In this document: positions 46,398-57,242 of the stretch, piece after piece
Layout of the letters: each line of letters begins with the position of its first letter
How positions within the stretch are numbered: position 1 is the first letter of the stretch
NCBI GenBank assembly: GCA_004431415.1
Contig: QPMI01000588.1
Location: 62,001 to 126,000, forward strand
DNA length: 64,000 bases
Origin: Cyanophora paradoxa
Lineage: Eukaryota; Glaucocystophyceae; Cyanophorales; Cyanophoraceae
Direction of reading: 5' to 3'
Notes under the pieces: model-generated
What the model was told of the DNA's origin: nothing
Seen by the model: the letters and a program-made list of their open reading frames with translations, nothing else
The model's database searches: none
Made by a program: the position numbers and the translations under genes

Positions 46398-48268
46398 CTA
46401 GTGCTCGTGGCCCGGGCCGAACAGGCTGGAGGCCTGCACGTGCACGAAGGCGCGCCCCGAGGGGTGTCCCGCTTCGCCGGCGTGCGGGCCGAACCACTCG
46501 GCGAGGCGCTCGCGGCAGGCGCGGAGCAGCGCGGCGTCTCCGGCGGGGGCGAGGACGCCGATGAGAAGGCGGCCGGCGGGGCAGCCGCGGAGGGCGGCGT
46601 AGGCGGCGAGGTCCGCCTCGCTGCGCACGCGGTGGAGCAGCTCGACGCGGCGCACCGAGGGCGGGAGCGCCGCCAGCTGCTCCGCCACGCCGGCATCCAG
46701 CGCCCCGTCGTACACGTACGCCGACCACAGCCGCAGCACGCCGCGCGCCCCCGCCGCCGCCAGGAGCCCCGCAGCGCCTCGGGGTCCGGGCCGGGGCGGC
46801 GCCCCGCCAGGCTCGCCGGCGCGGCGGACGAGGCGGAGGGAGAGGGCGGCGAGGCGCGGGGCGCGGCGGGCGGCGGAGGCGAGGGCGGCGAGGAGGGGCG
46901 CTCGGGGCGGGCCCGTCGGGCCCGTAGCGGCGCAGGTGGACGGCCACTGAGAGCTCCCGCAGCTCGGGGGCCGACCCCAGAGCCTCCAGCGCCCGCGCCG
47001 CCTCCTGCCCCGCGAGGGCGGGTCGGGGCACGGGGGGGTACGGGGAAGCGGGGCGGGGGTACCTGGACGCGGAAGACGGGGGCCTCGGCGTCGCAGTCGA
47101 GGGGGAAGGCGAGGGAGCGGAGGGCGGGGAGGCGGGCGGCGGCGGCGAGGGCCGCCGGCTCGAGCTGCTCGGGGGCCTCGCTCCCGCCAGCTCGAGGCGG
47201 GCGAGGCGGCCGGCGGCGGGGCCGGCGGCGAGCCGCGCGAAGTCGGCGGCGGGGGCCTGGAAGAACGGCACCTCGAGCCCCTCCAGGGCCCCCAGGGCCC
47301 CAGGGCCCAGCCCGCCCTCCACGACCCCGCGCACAGGCCCGCAGCCCGGCGCCGCCTCCGCCAGCGCCCCGCCGCCCCGCGTCCAGCGCGTCGTCCGGCT
47401 GCGTCCGCAGCGCGAGGGCCGCGAGCGCCGGCAGCCGCCCCAGCAGCGAGCGCAGGTGGTGGCCCTCGTACCCAGGAACCGCCGCGCCGTCAGCTCGAGG
47501 CGCGAGACGCTGGGGTGCGGGCCCTCGCCCAGCACCGAGAGGAGCGCGTCCGCCGCGCCCTCGTGCAGCGGCTGCACCCCGATCTGCCGCGGCGTTCAGG
47601 CGGGGTACGGGTTGCGCCGGGGGCGCGGGGGGTACGGGGGCGCGCCGCGTCGAGGTCCTCGTCGGCGGGGAGCTCGTCGGCGGCGATGGCGAGCTCCGCG
47701 ACGGGGCAGCGCAGGGCCCCCAGGGCGCACGCCAGCAGATCCCGCGCCCACGCCGGCTGCGCCAGCCGCAGGAGCGTGTGCGTCCCTGCGAACGACGGCG
47801 GGCGCGGCTCGGGCCTCCGGGGCGGCGGGAGGGGGCGGCGCACGCTCGGAGGTGCCGGAGGAGCGCGGGGGCAGCTCCAGCGACACGGAGAGGCGCCGCA
47901 GCTCCGCCAGGTTCACCAGGCGCGGCCAGCGCGCGCTCGCGAGGCCCGAGAAGGGCCACGCCCGCGGCGACGTCCGAGGCGCCGCGCCGGTCTCGTTCGG
48001 CCCGCACGCGTGCCGGGACACGAGCGTGCAGATCCGCCGCGTGAGCGCGACGTGCGCTTCGGCGCTGGCGCCCGCGAGCTCCCGAGCGCGGCCGGGCCGA
48101 GGTCGAGCGCAGCCCAGCGGACCTCCAGCAGCACGCGCCGGAACCGCCGACACAGCGACCAGAGCTGCGCGTGCCCGTACGCGCTGGCCAGGCCCACGGC
48201 CTCGAAGATCTGGCCCAGCACCGCGTCGTCCAGCTGGTCGAAGGCGCAGGAGGGTCCTCGGCGTCCAT
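46398..48268 (-). CDS. F-box/leucine-rich protein A, copy 1 (A1), complete 3' end but frameshifted start
   Basis: The minus-strand product has an F-box-like N-terminus, FDQLDDAVLGQIFEAVGLAS and LWSLCRRFRRVLLEVRWAAL, then leucine-rich helices and strands. Examples are VNLAELRRLSVSLELPPRSS, ALLSVLGEGPHPSVSRLELT, LRSLLGRLPALAALALRTQP, FAELAIAADELPADEDLD-like sequence, and in the last exon LAALPPSVRRVELLHRVRSE ending SSLFGPGHEH, TAG 46400-46398. F-box proteins link substrates to SCF ubiquitin ligases; that role is inferred from the family. Compared with copy 2, one G is missing near 48251, so ATG 48268 no longer reads into the F-box; the correct frame has no upstream ATG. This may be decay or a sequence error. 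Only A1 keeps the last exon. Confidence 0.6.
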
Positions 48269-48614
48269 CGAGCCGTCGGTTGCGATCAGCCGCAACTTCC
48301 CGCAGCGCGAGCGACCAGCCGCTAAGAAGCAGCGCTGCTGACCACGGACGAGCAGGTTCAAGGCGGCCAAGCCCACGAAGTGCTATCAATATCGATAAGC
48401 TTTCAATTCACGGCGCTTTAGGTTCGTGCAGGATATCGCTTTAGGTTCGTGCAGCTGGGCCGCCGCCAGGGACGCGTTGGATGTTCCCATACCCCACTGC
48501 CGCTCGCCGGCGTCGCTCGGCGACGCTCGCGCCGCTCGGAGCTCGCATACGCGTGAGCTTCGGCTCTCTCTCTCGATCGTGCACTCTCTTGCACTCCGCT
48601 TCTCGTGCGCATCG
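48269..48614. promoter_or_regulatory. shared intergenic region between divergent A1 and B1
   Basis: The 346 bp between the two start codons must hold both promoters. It contains the 18-bp direct repeat cgctttaggttcgtgcag (48413-48430 and 48438-48455). The same region is nearly identical at 53407-53755. No TATA box was confidently placed. Confidence 0.55.
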
Positions 48615-51425
48615 ATGACGGGCGACGGCAAGCGAGCCATTGAAGCCTCAAGCGAGCTCGAGGACTCGAAGCGCGCGCGTGGCCTCGAGCAACCCGAAGT
48701 GCGGAAGTACTATTCATATTCGAACGCATAATGTCGCTGTCGCTGATGATCGTCGCGTGCAGGACATGTCGATGGCGCCCGCGGCGCCCGCGGCCGCCGG
48801 CCTCGCCGAGGAAGAAGAAGAGCCGATTGCATCGCTTCCGGACGAGCTGCTCATGAAGATCCTGCGGATCGTGGCGAAAGAGGTCAGCGCACGCCCGCTG
48901 CAGCTGCTGCGCACGCGGCCGGATCATGATCTCTTGAGAGCTATATAGCTAAAGCTAGCGCTGACTCTACCTACCTCTGCTTCCTCGATAGCTGCCCTCG
49001 AACGCGGACTTTTGGAACCCCGATGACGATTTGGAATTAGAATCCGAATAAACAACTGCCAGTGGCCGGCGGCGCTGCGCGAGGCGCACGCGCTCCGCGC
49101 CGTCTGCAGGCGGTTCAAGGCGGAGATCGACGCGGCGGGCGGGCCGCTCGCGCTCTTTGAGGAAGCCAATTGGGAAGAGGGCGTCGAGCGCTGGCTGGCG
49201 GGGCGCGGCGGCGGCGTCGACGCGTTCCTCGCGAAGCGCGCGCCGCTCCTTACCGGTCTTCGCGAGGTTTCGGTCGAAGGCGATTGCAAGCACGGGGCCG
49301 CTTCCTCGCCGCCTCCCCTGCTGGCCCTCCCTTCTGTCTCTCCGCCTCTGATCCCTTCAACCGGGGCCACGGGCGAGCTCCGGGCCTGCCTCGACGCCTC
49401 GCCGCCGTCCCGGCCGGCAAGCTGAGCCTCAACCTCCTCGAGGCCGCCTTCGCTAGCGCGGCCTGCGCCGCGCTGCCCGCTTGGGCTGCCCGCGCCGTTA
49501 GGTCTGAGGATCCCGCCGCCGGCGCCGCAGGTCTACGTCGTCGACGACTACGACGACGACGAGTACAGCGAGGAGGCCTCGGCTCTGCTCGGGGCCATCG
49601 TTCGCCGCTGCACCCCTCGCTCCGCGCCCTCAGGCTGCATAGAATCGCCGTCGAAGGTAACCCTTTTGCCCGACCTCACCTCGAGCTCTTCAGTGTCCTC
49701 ACGCTGGCTGGCATGCGCAGGCCGGTGGGAGGACCTGCTTCCCACGGCGGGCCTGCGCGAGCTGCGCCTCACCTATCCGCCCGCCCGTCGCCCTCGGCGG
49801 CCTGGAGCGGGGCGGGGCGGCCGCCACCCTCGAGACTGTCGACGTCTATGGCGGCGACCTGTTCGCGGGGCGGGGCGGGCGGGACTCGGCCCTCGCCCTT
49901 GCCGCCCTCCCCGCCCTCTCCAGCCTGACAATCGGTGTCGACGTCGACGCGTCCCTTTGCTCCCCCGCGCCCCCCCCGCCCCCCGCCGGCTCCTTCCCCG
50001 CCCTGCGCTCTCTCTCCCTATCCGGCCGCTTCACGCGCTCGGACTGGTGGGCCGCCGTCCTCGCCTCCCCCGCGGGGGCCCGCCTCGAGAGCGTGCGTGC
50101 CCTTCCCACCCTCGCTTCTCACCGCGCCGCCCTCACGGGCCCCGCAGCTCTCGTTGCGTCGAGTGGGTGGCGCAGGAGGCATCCTGGCGACCCTCGACGC
50201 CTCGGGCCCGCCCCTCGCTCTGCGTGCTCTCTCTCTAGATCTGTTCGGCTGCAGCTTCGGCGGTGGGGCCGCCCCGCGCCTCGAAGGCCTCCTCGCCGCC
50301 TGCCCCGCCCTCCGTGAGCTCGACATCTCGAGCTTCGACGAGGTGCACCCCCCCCCCTCCCCCCGCCTTCCCCCCTCCCTTCTCCCCCCTCCCCCCCTCG
50401 CCTCCCCTCGCCTGCCCCCCCCCTATCCCCCCCCTCTCCTTTCTTTGCTCCTGCGAACAGCTCGAGCAGCTCTTGAAGAGGACGGAGGCCGCCAGCATGC
50501 TGATGCTCCTCGCTCGCCTCCCCGCCCTCGAGAGGCTCACCATGCGCGACAGCGTCCACCGCGAGGTGCCGCTGTACCCCCGCGCGCCTATCGGATCTGC
50601 CATCTGAGACGGTGTGGGGGCCGGCAGGATGCGGACGAGTGCGCGCCTGCCTGCCCTCGCCCGCCCGCCCGGCCCTTAGGCGTGCACGAGCTGCAGCGCC
50701 GGCGCCACGGATCCGGAGCTCCCTTCGCCCCCGCGGGTTCCTTCCCGCCCTGCGCGTCCTCGAGCTCGGGAGCCGCTCAAGAGTGCGCGTCGACTGGTGG
50801 ACCGCCGCCCTCGCCCCCCGTCGGCGCCCGCCTTCAGAGCGTGCGTGCCCCGCCAGCCTCGATGCTTAGCTCGGCGCCTTGACCCACGCGACCCGCCGCA
50901 GCTCTCGCTGGAGAAGGTTCCGGAGGCGTGGCGCATCCTGGGGCCCTCGGCGCCTCAGGCCCGGCCCTCGCTCTCCGCTCGCTCTCCGTTGAGAAGTGCC
51001 GCTTCAGGGCGGAGGAGGCCCCGCGCCTCGCCGGCCTGCTCGCCGCCTGCCCTGCCGTGAGGATCTTTGTCGTCCGCGATTGCCCAGAGGTGCAGCCCGC
51101 CCCGCGTTTCATCCGAGAGCCTTCCGCTGACGCGGCGCGGCGCCTCGCGGCGACGATCAGATATCCGAGTGCGCCCCCCTCTCCCTTCCCCCCCCCCCTC
51201 GCCCCCCTCCCCCTCCGCCCGGTCTGAGCGCGGCGGCAGGTTCCTGGCGGGCGGGGCGATGCAGAGGCGTCGGGGCCGCGCCTGCTGCGGAAGCTGGAGG
51301 CGCGCGGGGTGCACGTGTTCTGGCGAAGCTCCCGCCCCGAGCCCGACAACGCGGACATCGGCTCCGAGGACAACGAGGACATCGAGTCCGGGTACACCAG
51401 CAGCGCAGGCGGCGGTGCGGAGTGA
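48615..51425 (+). pseudogene. F-box/leucine-rich protein B, copy 1 (B1), with premature stop
   Basis: Start ATG 48615 (MTGDGKRAIEASSELEDSKR). After an intron the F-box reads EEEPIASLPDELLMKILRIV. Next come FWNPDDDLELESE, HALRAVCRRFKAEIDAAGGP and leucine-rich segments. Relative to copy 3, the codon after LPCWPSLLSLRL is TGA where copy 3 has CTC, and the downstream frame is otherwise conserved (GELRACLDA). Copy 1 also lacks single C or G residues in homopolymer runs at many places (for example ggggccgc near 49297 against ggggcccgc in copies 2 and 3). The C-terminus would be DIGSEDNEDIESGYTSSAGG before TGA 51423-51425. Either a decaying duplicate or a region with homopolymer sequencing errors. 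Confidence 0.55.
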
Positions 51426-51734
51426 GAACGCGGCGGGGCCGGGCCGTCGTAGGCAACATGGGGGTCCTGGGTGTAAATAGCAATACTTGCCAGTTTGTAC
51501 AAGGCAGGGGGGAGGCACGGCATGCGCACGGCCCGAGGCGAGGAGGGGGGCGGGGGCCGGCTAGCTCAGGGGTTGCAATTGTGTTTGTCAGCGGCGAGGC
51601 TGTCAGCGGGTTGGATCCCCGACCCGCGAGGACCCCTGTAGCTAGCGCTAGATCTATATATAGCTAGAAGAGAGGGGCGCTATAGAGAAATACATGTAAT
51701 AAATATATAACCTTGCGTTATAATTATAATTAAC
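51426..51734. other. spacer T1 after B1, with tRNA-like promoter boxes and an AT-rich end
   Basis: This spacer is repeated almost exactly at 56595-56903. It holds tagctcagggg (51562-51572), an exact match to the RNA polymerase III A-box consensus, and ggttggatccc (51609-51619), close to a B box, 47 bp downstream. A full tRNA cloverleaf could not be folded. The right end has gtagctagcgctagatctatatatagc and then an AT-rich run. Confidence 0.45.
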
Positions 51735-51940
51735 ATGGATACAACCGAGAAGGAAATCGAAGCCTTGCCGACTCGGCCGCAATCACAGGCGGCCGACCTC
51801 GAAGCGGCCGCCGTTGCAGAGGAAGAGGAAGTGGAGCCGTGGCGGGCGGCGCCGCGCCGGCCGCCGCCGCGCCGCGAGCCGCCGCACGGCCGCCTCGCGA
51901 GCCGCCATGTCTCAGTGCTCCTGCAGGGCGAGGCGCCGGG
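51735..51940 (+). CDS. possible first exon of a plus-strand gene antisense to A2
   Basis: From ATG 51735 the frame MDTTEKEIEALPTRPQSQAA, then DLEAAAVAEEEEVEPWRAAP, reads like a natural acidic N-terminus, unlike the arginine/glycine shadow frames around it. It stays open for 481 codons, but beyond about 51940 it runs antisense to gene A2 and is probably a shadow there. The same start is repeated at 56904, where the frame closes after 112 codons because of indels in the antisense part. It may be a short gene, a non-coding transcript, or chance. Confidence 0.3.
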
Positions 51941-51944
51941 GCGG

Positions 51945-53406
51945 CGCGGACGAGGCGGAGGGAGAGGGCGGAGAGGCGCGGGGCGCGGCGGGCGGCGGAG
52001 GCGAGGGCGGCGAGGAGGGGCCGCTCGGGGCGGGCCCCGTCGGGCCCGTAGCGGCGCAGGTGGACGGCCACTGAGAGCTCCCGCAGCTCCGCCGCCGCCC
52101 CAGCGCCTCCAGCGCCCGCGCAGCCTCCTGTCCCGCGAGCGAGGGTCGGGGTACGGGGGATATCGATACGGGGAAGCGGGGCGGGGGTACCTGGACGGGG
52201 AAGACGGGGGCCTCGGCGTCGCAGTCGAGGGGAAGGCGGGGGAGCGGAGGGCGGGGAGGCGGGCGGCGGCGGCGAGGGCGGCCGGCTCGAGCTGCTCGGG
52301 GGCGTCGCTCCCCGCCAGCTCGAGGCGGGCGAGGCGGCCGGCGGCGCGGCCGGCGGCGAGCCGCGCGAAGTCGGCGGCGGGGGCCTGGACGAACGGCACC
52401 TCGAGCCCCTCCAGGGCCCCCAGGGCGCCCAGCGGCCCCAGCCCGCCCTCCACGACCCCGCGCACAGGCCCGCAGCCCCGGCGCCGCCTCCGCCAGCGCC
52501 CCGCCGCCCCGCGTCCAGCGCGTCGTCCGGCTGCGTCCGCAGCGCGAGCGCCGCGAGCGCCGGCAGCCGCCCCAGCAGCGAGCGCAGGTGGTGGCCCTCG
52601 TACCCCAGGAACCGCCGCGCCGTCAGCTCGAGGCGCGAGACGCTGGGGTGCGGGCCCTCGCCCAGCACCGAGAGGAGCGCGTCCGCCGCGCCCTCGTGCA
52701 GCGGCTGCACCCCGATCTGCCGCGGTGGTCAAGGCGGGGTACGGGTTGCGCCGGGGGCGCGGGGGGTACGGGGGCGCGCCGCGTCGAGGTCCTCATCGGC
52801 GGGCAGCTCGTCGGCGGCGATGGCGAGCTCCGCGACGGGGCAGCGCAGGGCCCCCAGGGCGCACGCCAGCAGATCCCGCGCCCACGCCGGCTGCGCCAGC
52901 CGCAGGAGCGCGTGCGTCCCTGCGAACGACGGCGGGCGCGGCTTGGCGCCTGCGGGGCGGCGGGAGGGGGGCGGCGCACGCTCGGAGGTGCCGGAGGAGC
53001 GCGGGGGCAGCTCCAGCGACACGGAGAGGCGCCGCAGCTCCGCCAGGTTCACCAGGCGCGGCCAGCGCGCGCTCGCGAGGCCCGAGAAGGGCCACGCCCG
53101 CGGCGACGTCCGAGGCGCCGCGCCGGTCTCGTTCGGCCCGCACGCGTGCCGGGACACGAGCGTGCAGATCCGCCGCGTGAGCGCGACGTGCGCTTCGGCG
53201 CTGGCGCCCGCGAGCTCCCCGAGCGCGGCCGGGCCGAGGTCGAGCGCAGCCCAGCGGACCTCCAGCAGCACGCGCCGGAACCGCCGACACAGCGACCAGA
53301 GCTGCGCGTGCCCGTACGCGCTGGCCAGGCCCACGGCCTCGAAGATCTGGCCCAGCACCGCGTCGTCCAGCTGGTCGAAGGCGCAGGGAGGGTCCTCGGC
53401 GTCCAT
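51945..53406 (-). pseudogene. F-box/leucine-rich protein A, copy 2 (A2), 3'-truncated
   Basis: ATG 53406 reads directly into the F-box (MDAEDPPCAFDQLDDAVLGQ), so the start that is broken in A1 is intact here. The body matches A1 nearly base for base up to about 51945 (A1 position about 46835). There the original last exons (the part ending SSLFGPGHEH in A1) are missing and are replaced by the right end of spacer T1. Depending on splicing the frame would run into RPPVIAAESARLRFP or another short tail. Indels of single G or C relative to A1 and A3 are common. Possibly still expressed as a shorter protein. Confidence 0.6.
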
Positions 53407-53755
53407 CGAGCCGTCGGTTGCGATCAGCCGCAACTTCCCGCAGCGCGAGCGACCAGCCGCTAAGAAGCAGCGCTGCTGACCACGGACGAGCAGGTTCAAG
53501 GCGGCCAAGCCCACGAAGTGCTATCAATATCGATAAGCTTTCAATTCACGGCGCTTTAGGTTCGTGCAGGATATCGCTTTAGGTTCGTGCAGCTGGGCCG
53601 CCGGCCAGGGACGCGTTGGATGTTCCCATACCCCCACTGCCGCTCGCCCGGCGTCGCTCGGCGACGCTCGCGCCGCTCGGAGCTCGCATACGCGTGAGCT
53701 TCGGCTCTCTCTCTCGATCGTGCACTCTCTTGCACTCCGCTTCTCGTGCGCATCG
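53407..53755. promoter_or_regulatory. shared intergenic region between divergent A2 and B2
   Basis: This is the near-identical counterpart of 48269-48614, with the same cgctttaggttcgtgcag direct repeat and the same ctctctctcgatcgtgcact run before the B start. Confidence 0.55.
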
Positions 53756-56594
53756 ATGACGGGCGACGGCAAGCGAGCCATTGAAGCCTCAAGCGAGCTC
53801 GAGGACTCGAAGCGCGCGCGTGGCCTCGAGCAACCCGAAGTGCGGAAGTACTATTCATATTCGAACGCATAATGTCGCTGTCGCTGATGATCGTCGCGTG
53901 CAGGACATGTCGATGGCGCCCGCGGCGCCCGCGGCCGCCGGCCTCGCCGAGGAAGAAGAAGAGCCGATTGCATCGCTTCCGGACGAGCTGCTCATGAAGA
54001 TCCTGCGGATCGTGGCGAAAGAGGTCAGCGCACGCCCGCTGCAGCTGCTGCGCACGCGGCCCGGATCATGATCTCTTGAGAGCTATATAGCTAAAGCTAG
54101 CGCTGACTCTACCTACCTCTGCTTCCTCGATAGCTGCCCTCGAACGCGGACTTTTGGAACCCCGATGACGATTTGGAATTAGAATCCGAAATAAACAACT
54201 GCCAGTGGCCGGCGGCGCTGCGCGAGGCGCACGCGCTCCGCGCCGTCTGCAGGCGGTTCAAGGCGGAGATCGACGCGGCGGGCGGGCCGCTCGCGCTCTT
54301 TGAGGAAGCCAATTGGGAAGAGGGCGTCGAGCGCTGGCTGGCGGGGCGCGGCGGCGGCGTCGACGCGTTCCTCGCGAAGCGCGCGCCGCTCCTTACCGGT
54401 CTTCGCGAGGTTTCGGTCGAAGGCGATTGCAAGCACGGGGCCCGCTTCCTCGCCGCCCTCCCCTGCTGGCCCTCCCTTCTGTCTCTCCGCCTCTGATCCC
54501 TTCAACCGGGGGCCACGGGCGAGCTCCGGGCCTGCCTCGACGCCCTCGCCGCCGTCCCGGCCGGCAAGCTGAGCCTCAACCTCCTCGAGGCCCGCCTTCG
54601 CTAGCGCGGCCTGCGCCGCGCTGCCCGCTTGGGCTGCCCGCGCCGTTAGGTCTGAGGATCCCGCCGCCGGCGCCGCAGGTCTACGTCGTCGACGACTACG
54701 ACGACGACGAGTACAGCGAGGAGGCCTCGGCTCTGCTCGGGGCCATCGTTCGCCGCTGCACCCCCTCGCTCCGCGCCCTCAGGCTGCATAGAATCGCCGT
54801 CGAAGGTAACCCCTTTTGCCCGACCTCACCTCGAGCTCTTCAGTGTCCTCACGCTGGCTGGCATGCGCAGGCCGGTGGGAGGACCTGCTTCCCACGGCGG
54901 GCCTGCGCGAGCTGCGCCTCACCTATCCGCCCCGCCCCGTCGCCCTCGGCGGCCTGGAGCGGGGCGGGGCGGCCGCCACCCTCGAGACTGTCGACGTCTA
55001 TGGCGGCGACCTGTTCGCGGGGCGGGGCGGGCGGGACTCGGCCCTCGCCCTTGCCGCCCTCCCCGCCCTCTCCAGCCTGACAATCGGTGTCGACGTCGAC
55101 GCGTCCCTTTGCTCCCCCGCGCCCCCCCCGCCCCCCGCCGGCTCCTTCCCCGCCCTGCGCTCTCTCTCCCTATCCGGCCGCTTCACGCGCTCGGACTGGT
55201 GGGCCGCCGTCCTCGCCTCCCCCGCGGGGGCCCGCCTCGAGAGCGTGCGTGCCCTTCCCACCCTCGCTTCTCACCGCGCCGCCCTCACGGGCCCCGCAGC
55301 TCTCGTTGCGTCGAGTGGGTGGCGCAGGAGGCATCCTGGCGACCCTCGACGCCTCGGGCCCGCCCCTCGCTCTGCGTGCTCTCTCTCTAGATCTGTTCGG
55401 CTGCAGCTTCGGCGGTGGGGCCGCCCCGCGCCTCGAAGGCCTCCTCGCCGCCTGCCCCGCCCTCCGTGAGCTCGACATCTCGAGCTTCGACGAGGTGCAC
55501 CCCCCCCCCTCCCCCCGCCTTCCCCCCTCCCTTCTCCCCCCTCCCCCCCTCGCCTCCCTCGCCTGCCCCCCCCCTATCCCCCCCCTCTCCTTTCTTTGCT
55601 CCTGCCGAACAGCTCGAGCAGCTCTTGAAGAGGACGGAGGCCGCCAGCATGCTGATGCTCCTCGCTCGCCTCCCCGCCCTCGAGAGGCTCACCATGCGCG
55701 ACAGCGTCCACCGCGAGGTGCCGCTGTACCCCCCGCGCGCCTATCGGATCTGCCATCTGAGACGGTGTGGGGGCCGGCAGGATGCGGACGAGTGCGCGCC
55801 TGCCTGCCCTCGCCCCGCCCGCCCGGCCCTTAGGCGTGCACGAGCTGCAGCGCCGGCGCCACGGATCCGGAGCTCCCTTCGCCCCCCGCGGGTTCCTTCC
55901 CCGCCCTGCGCGTCCTCGAGCTCGGGAGCCGCTCAAGAGTGCGCGTCGACTGGTGGACCGCCGCCCTCGCCCCCCCCGTCGGCGCCCGCCTTCAGAGCGT
56001 GCGTGCCCCCGCCAGCCTCGATGCTTAGCTCGGCGCCTTGACCCACGCGACCCGCCGCAGCTCTCGCTGGAGAAGGTTCCGGAGGCGTGGCGCATCCTGG
56101 GGGCCCTCGGCGCCTCAGGCCCGGCCCTCGCTCTCCGCTCGCTCTCCGTTGAGAAGTGCCGCTTCAGGGCGGAGGAGGCCCCGCGCCTCGCCGGCCTGCT
56201 CGCCGCCTGCCCTGCCGTGAGGATCTTTGTCGTCCGCGATTGCCCAGAGGTGCAGCCCGCCCCCGCGTTTCATCCGAGAGCCTTCCGCTGACGCGGCGCG
56301 GCGCCCTCGCGGCGACGATCAGATATCCGAGTGCGCCCCCCTCTCCCCTTCCCCCCCCCCCTCGCCCCCCCTCCCCCCTCCGCCCGGTCTGAGCGCGGCG
56401 GCAGGTTCCTGGCGGGCGGGGGCGATGCAGAGGCGTCGGGGCCGCGCCTGCTGCGGAAGCTGGAGGCGCGCGGGGTGCACGTGTTCTGGCGAAGCTCCCC
56501 GCCCCCGAGCCCCGACAACGCGGACATCGGCTCCGAGGACAACGAGGACATCGAGTCCGGGTACACCAGCAGCGCAGGCGGCGGTGCGGAGTGA
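53756..56594 (+). pseudogene. F-box/leucine-rich protein B, copy 2 (B2), with the same premature stop as B1
   Basis: Start ATG 53756. F-box SLPDELLMKILRIVAKE, then WPAALREAHALRAVCRRFKA, GVERWLAGRGGGVDAFLAKR and LLTGLREVSVEGDCKHGARF are uninterrupted up to SLLSLRL, where TGA (54494-54496) replaces a leucine codon of B3. After it the exons remain readable: GLERGGAAATLETVDVYGGD, LPALSSLTIGVDVDASLCSP, FPALRSLSLSGRFTRSDWWA, LRSLSVEKCRFRAEEAPRLA, ending ESGYTSSAGGGAE, TGA 56592-56594. A 45-nt GT...AG intron around the TGA is conceivable. Without it the product would be a truncated F-box protein of about 170 residues. Confidence 0.55.
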
Positions 56595-56903
56595 GAACGC
56601 GGCGGGGCCGGGCCGTCGTAGGCAACATGGGGGTCCTGGGTGTAAATAGCAATACTTGCCAGTTTGTACAAGGCAGGGGGGAGGCACGGCATGCGCACGG
56701 CCCGAGGCGAGGAGGGGGGCGGGGGCCGGCTAGCTCAGGGGTTGCAATTGTGTTTGTCAGCGGCGAGGCTGTCAGCGGGTTGGATCCCCGACCCGCGAGG
56801 ACCCCTGTAGCTAGCGCTAGATCTATATATAGCTAGAAGAGAGGGGCGCTATAGAGAAATACATGTAATAAATATATAACCTTGCGTTATAATTATAATT
56901 AAC

Positions 56904-57242
56904 ATGGATACAACCGAGAAGGAAATCGAAGCCTTGCCGACTCGGCCGCAATCACAGGCGGCCGACCTCGAAGCGGCCGCCGTTGCAGAGGAAGAGGAAG
57001 TGGAACCGTGGCGGGCGGCGCCGCGCCGGCCGCCGCCGCGCCGCGAGCCGCCGCACGGCCGCCTCGCGAGCCGCCATGTCTCAGTGCTCCTGCAGGGCGA
57101 GGCGCCGGGCGGCGCGGACGAGGCGGAGGGAGAGGGCGGAGAGGCGCGGGGCGCGGCGGGCGGCGGAGGCGAGGGCGGCGAGGAGGGGCCGCTCGGGGCG
57201 GGCCCCGTCGGGCCCGTAGCGGCGCAGGTGGACGGCCACTGA
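56904..57242 (+). CDS. second copy of the possible antisense first exon
   Basis: Repeats the 51735 frame (MDTTEKEIEALPTRPQSQAA) with one base change near 57004 and then diverges in frame, ending in a Gly/Glu-rich run and TGA 57240-57242 (112 codons). Antisense to A3 after about 57105. The AT-rich taataaatatataacc just before it is kept in both copies. Confidence 0.25.
   Translation: MDTTEKEIEALPTRPQSQAADLEAAAVAEEEEVEPWRAAPRRPPPRREPPHGRLASRHVSVLLQGEAPGGADEAEGEGGEARGAAGGGGEGGEEGPLGAGPVGPVAAQVDGH

Noticed and set aside
46110-46400. Functional tRNA gene
   Set aside because: B-box and acceptor ends look right, but the T-arm cannot pair and the D-arm is poor, so not listed as a tRNA.
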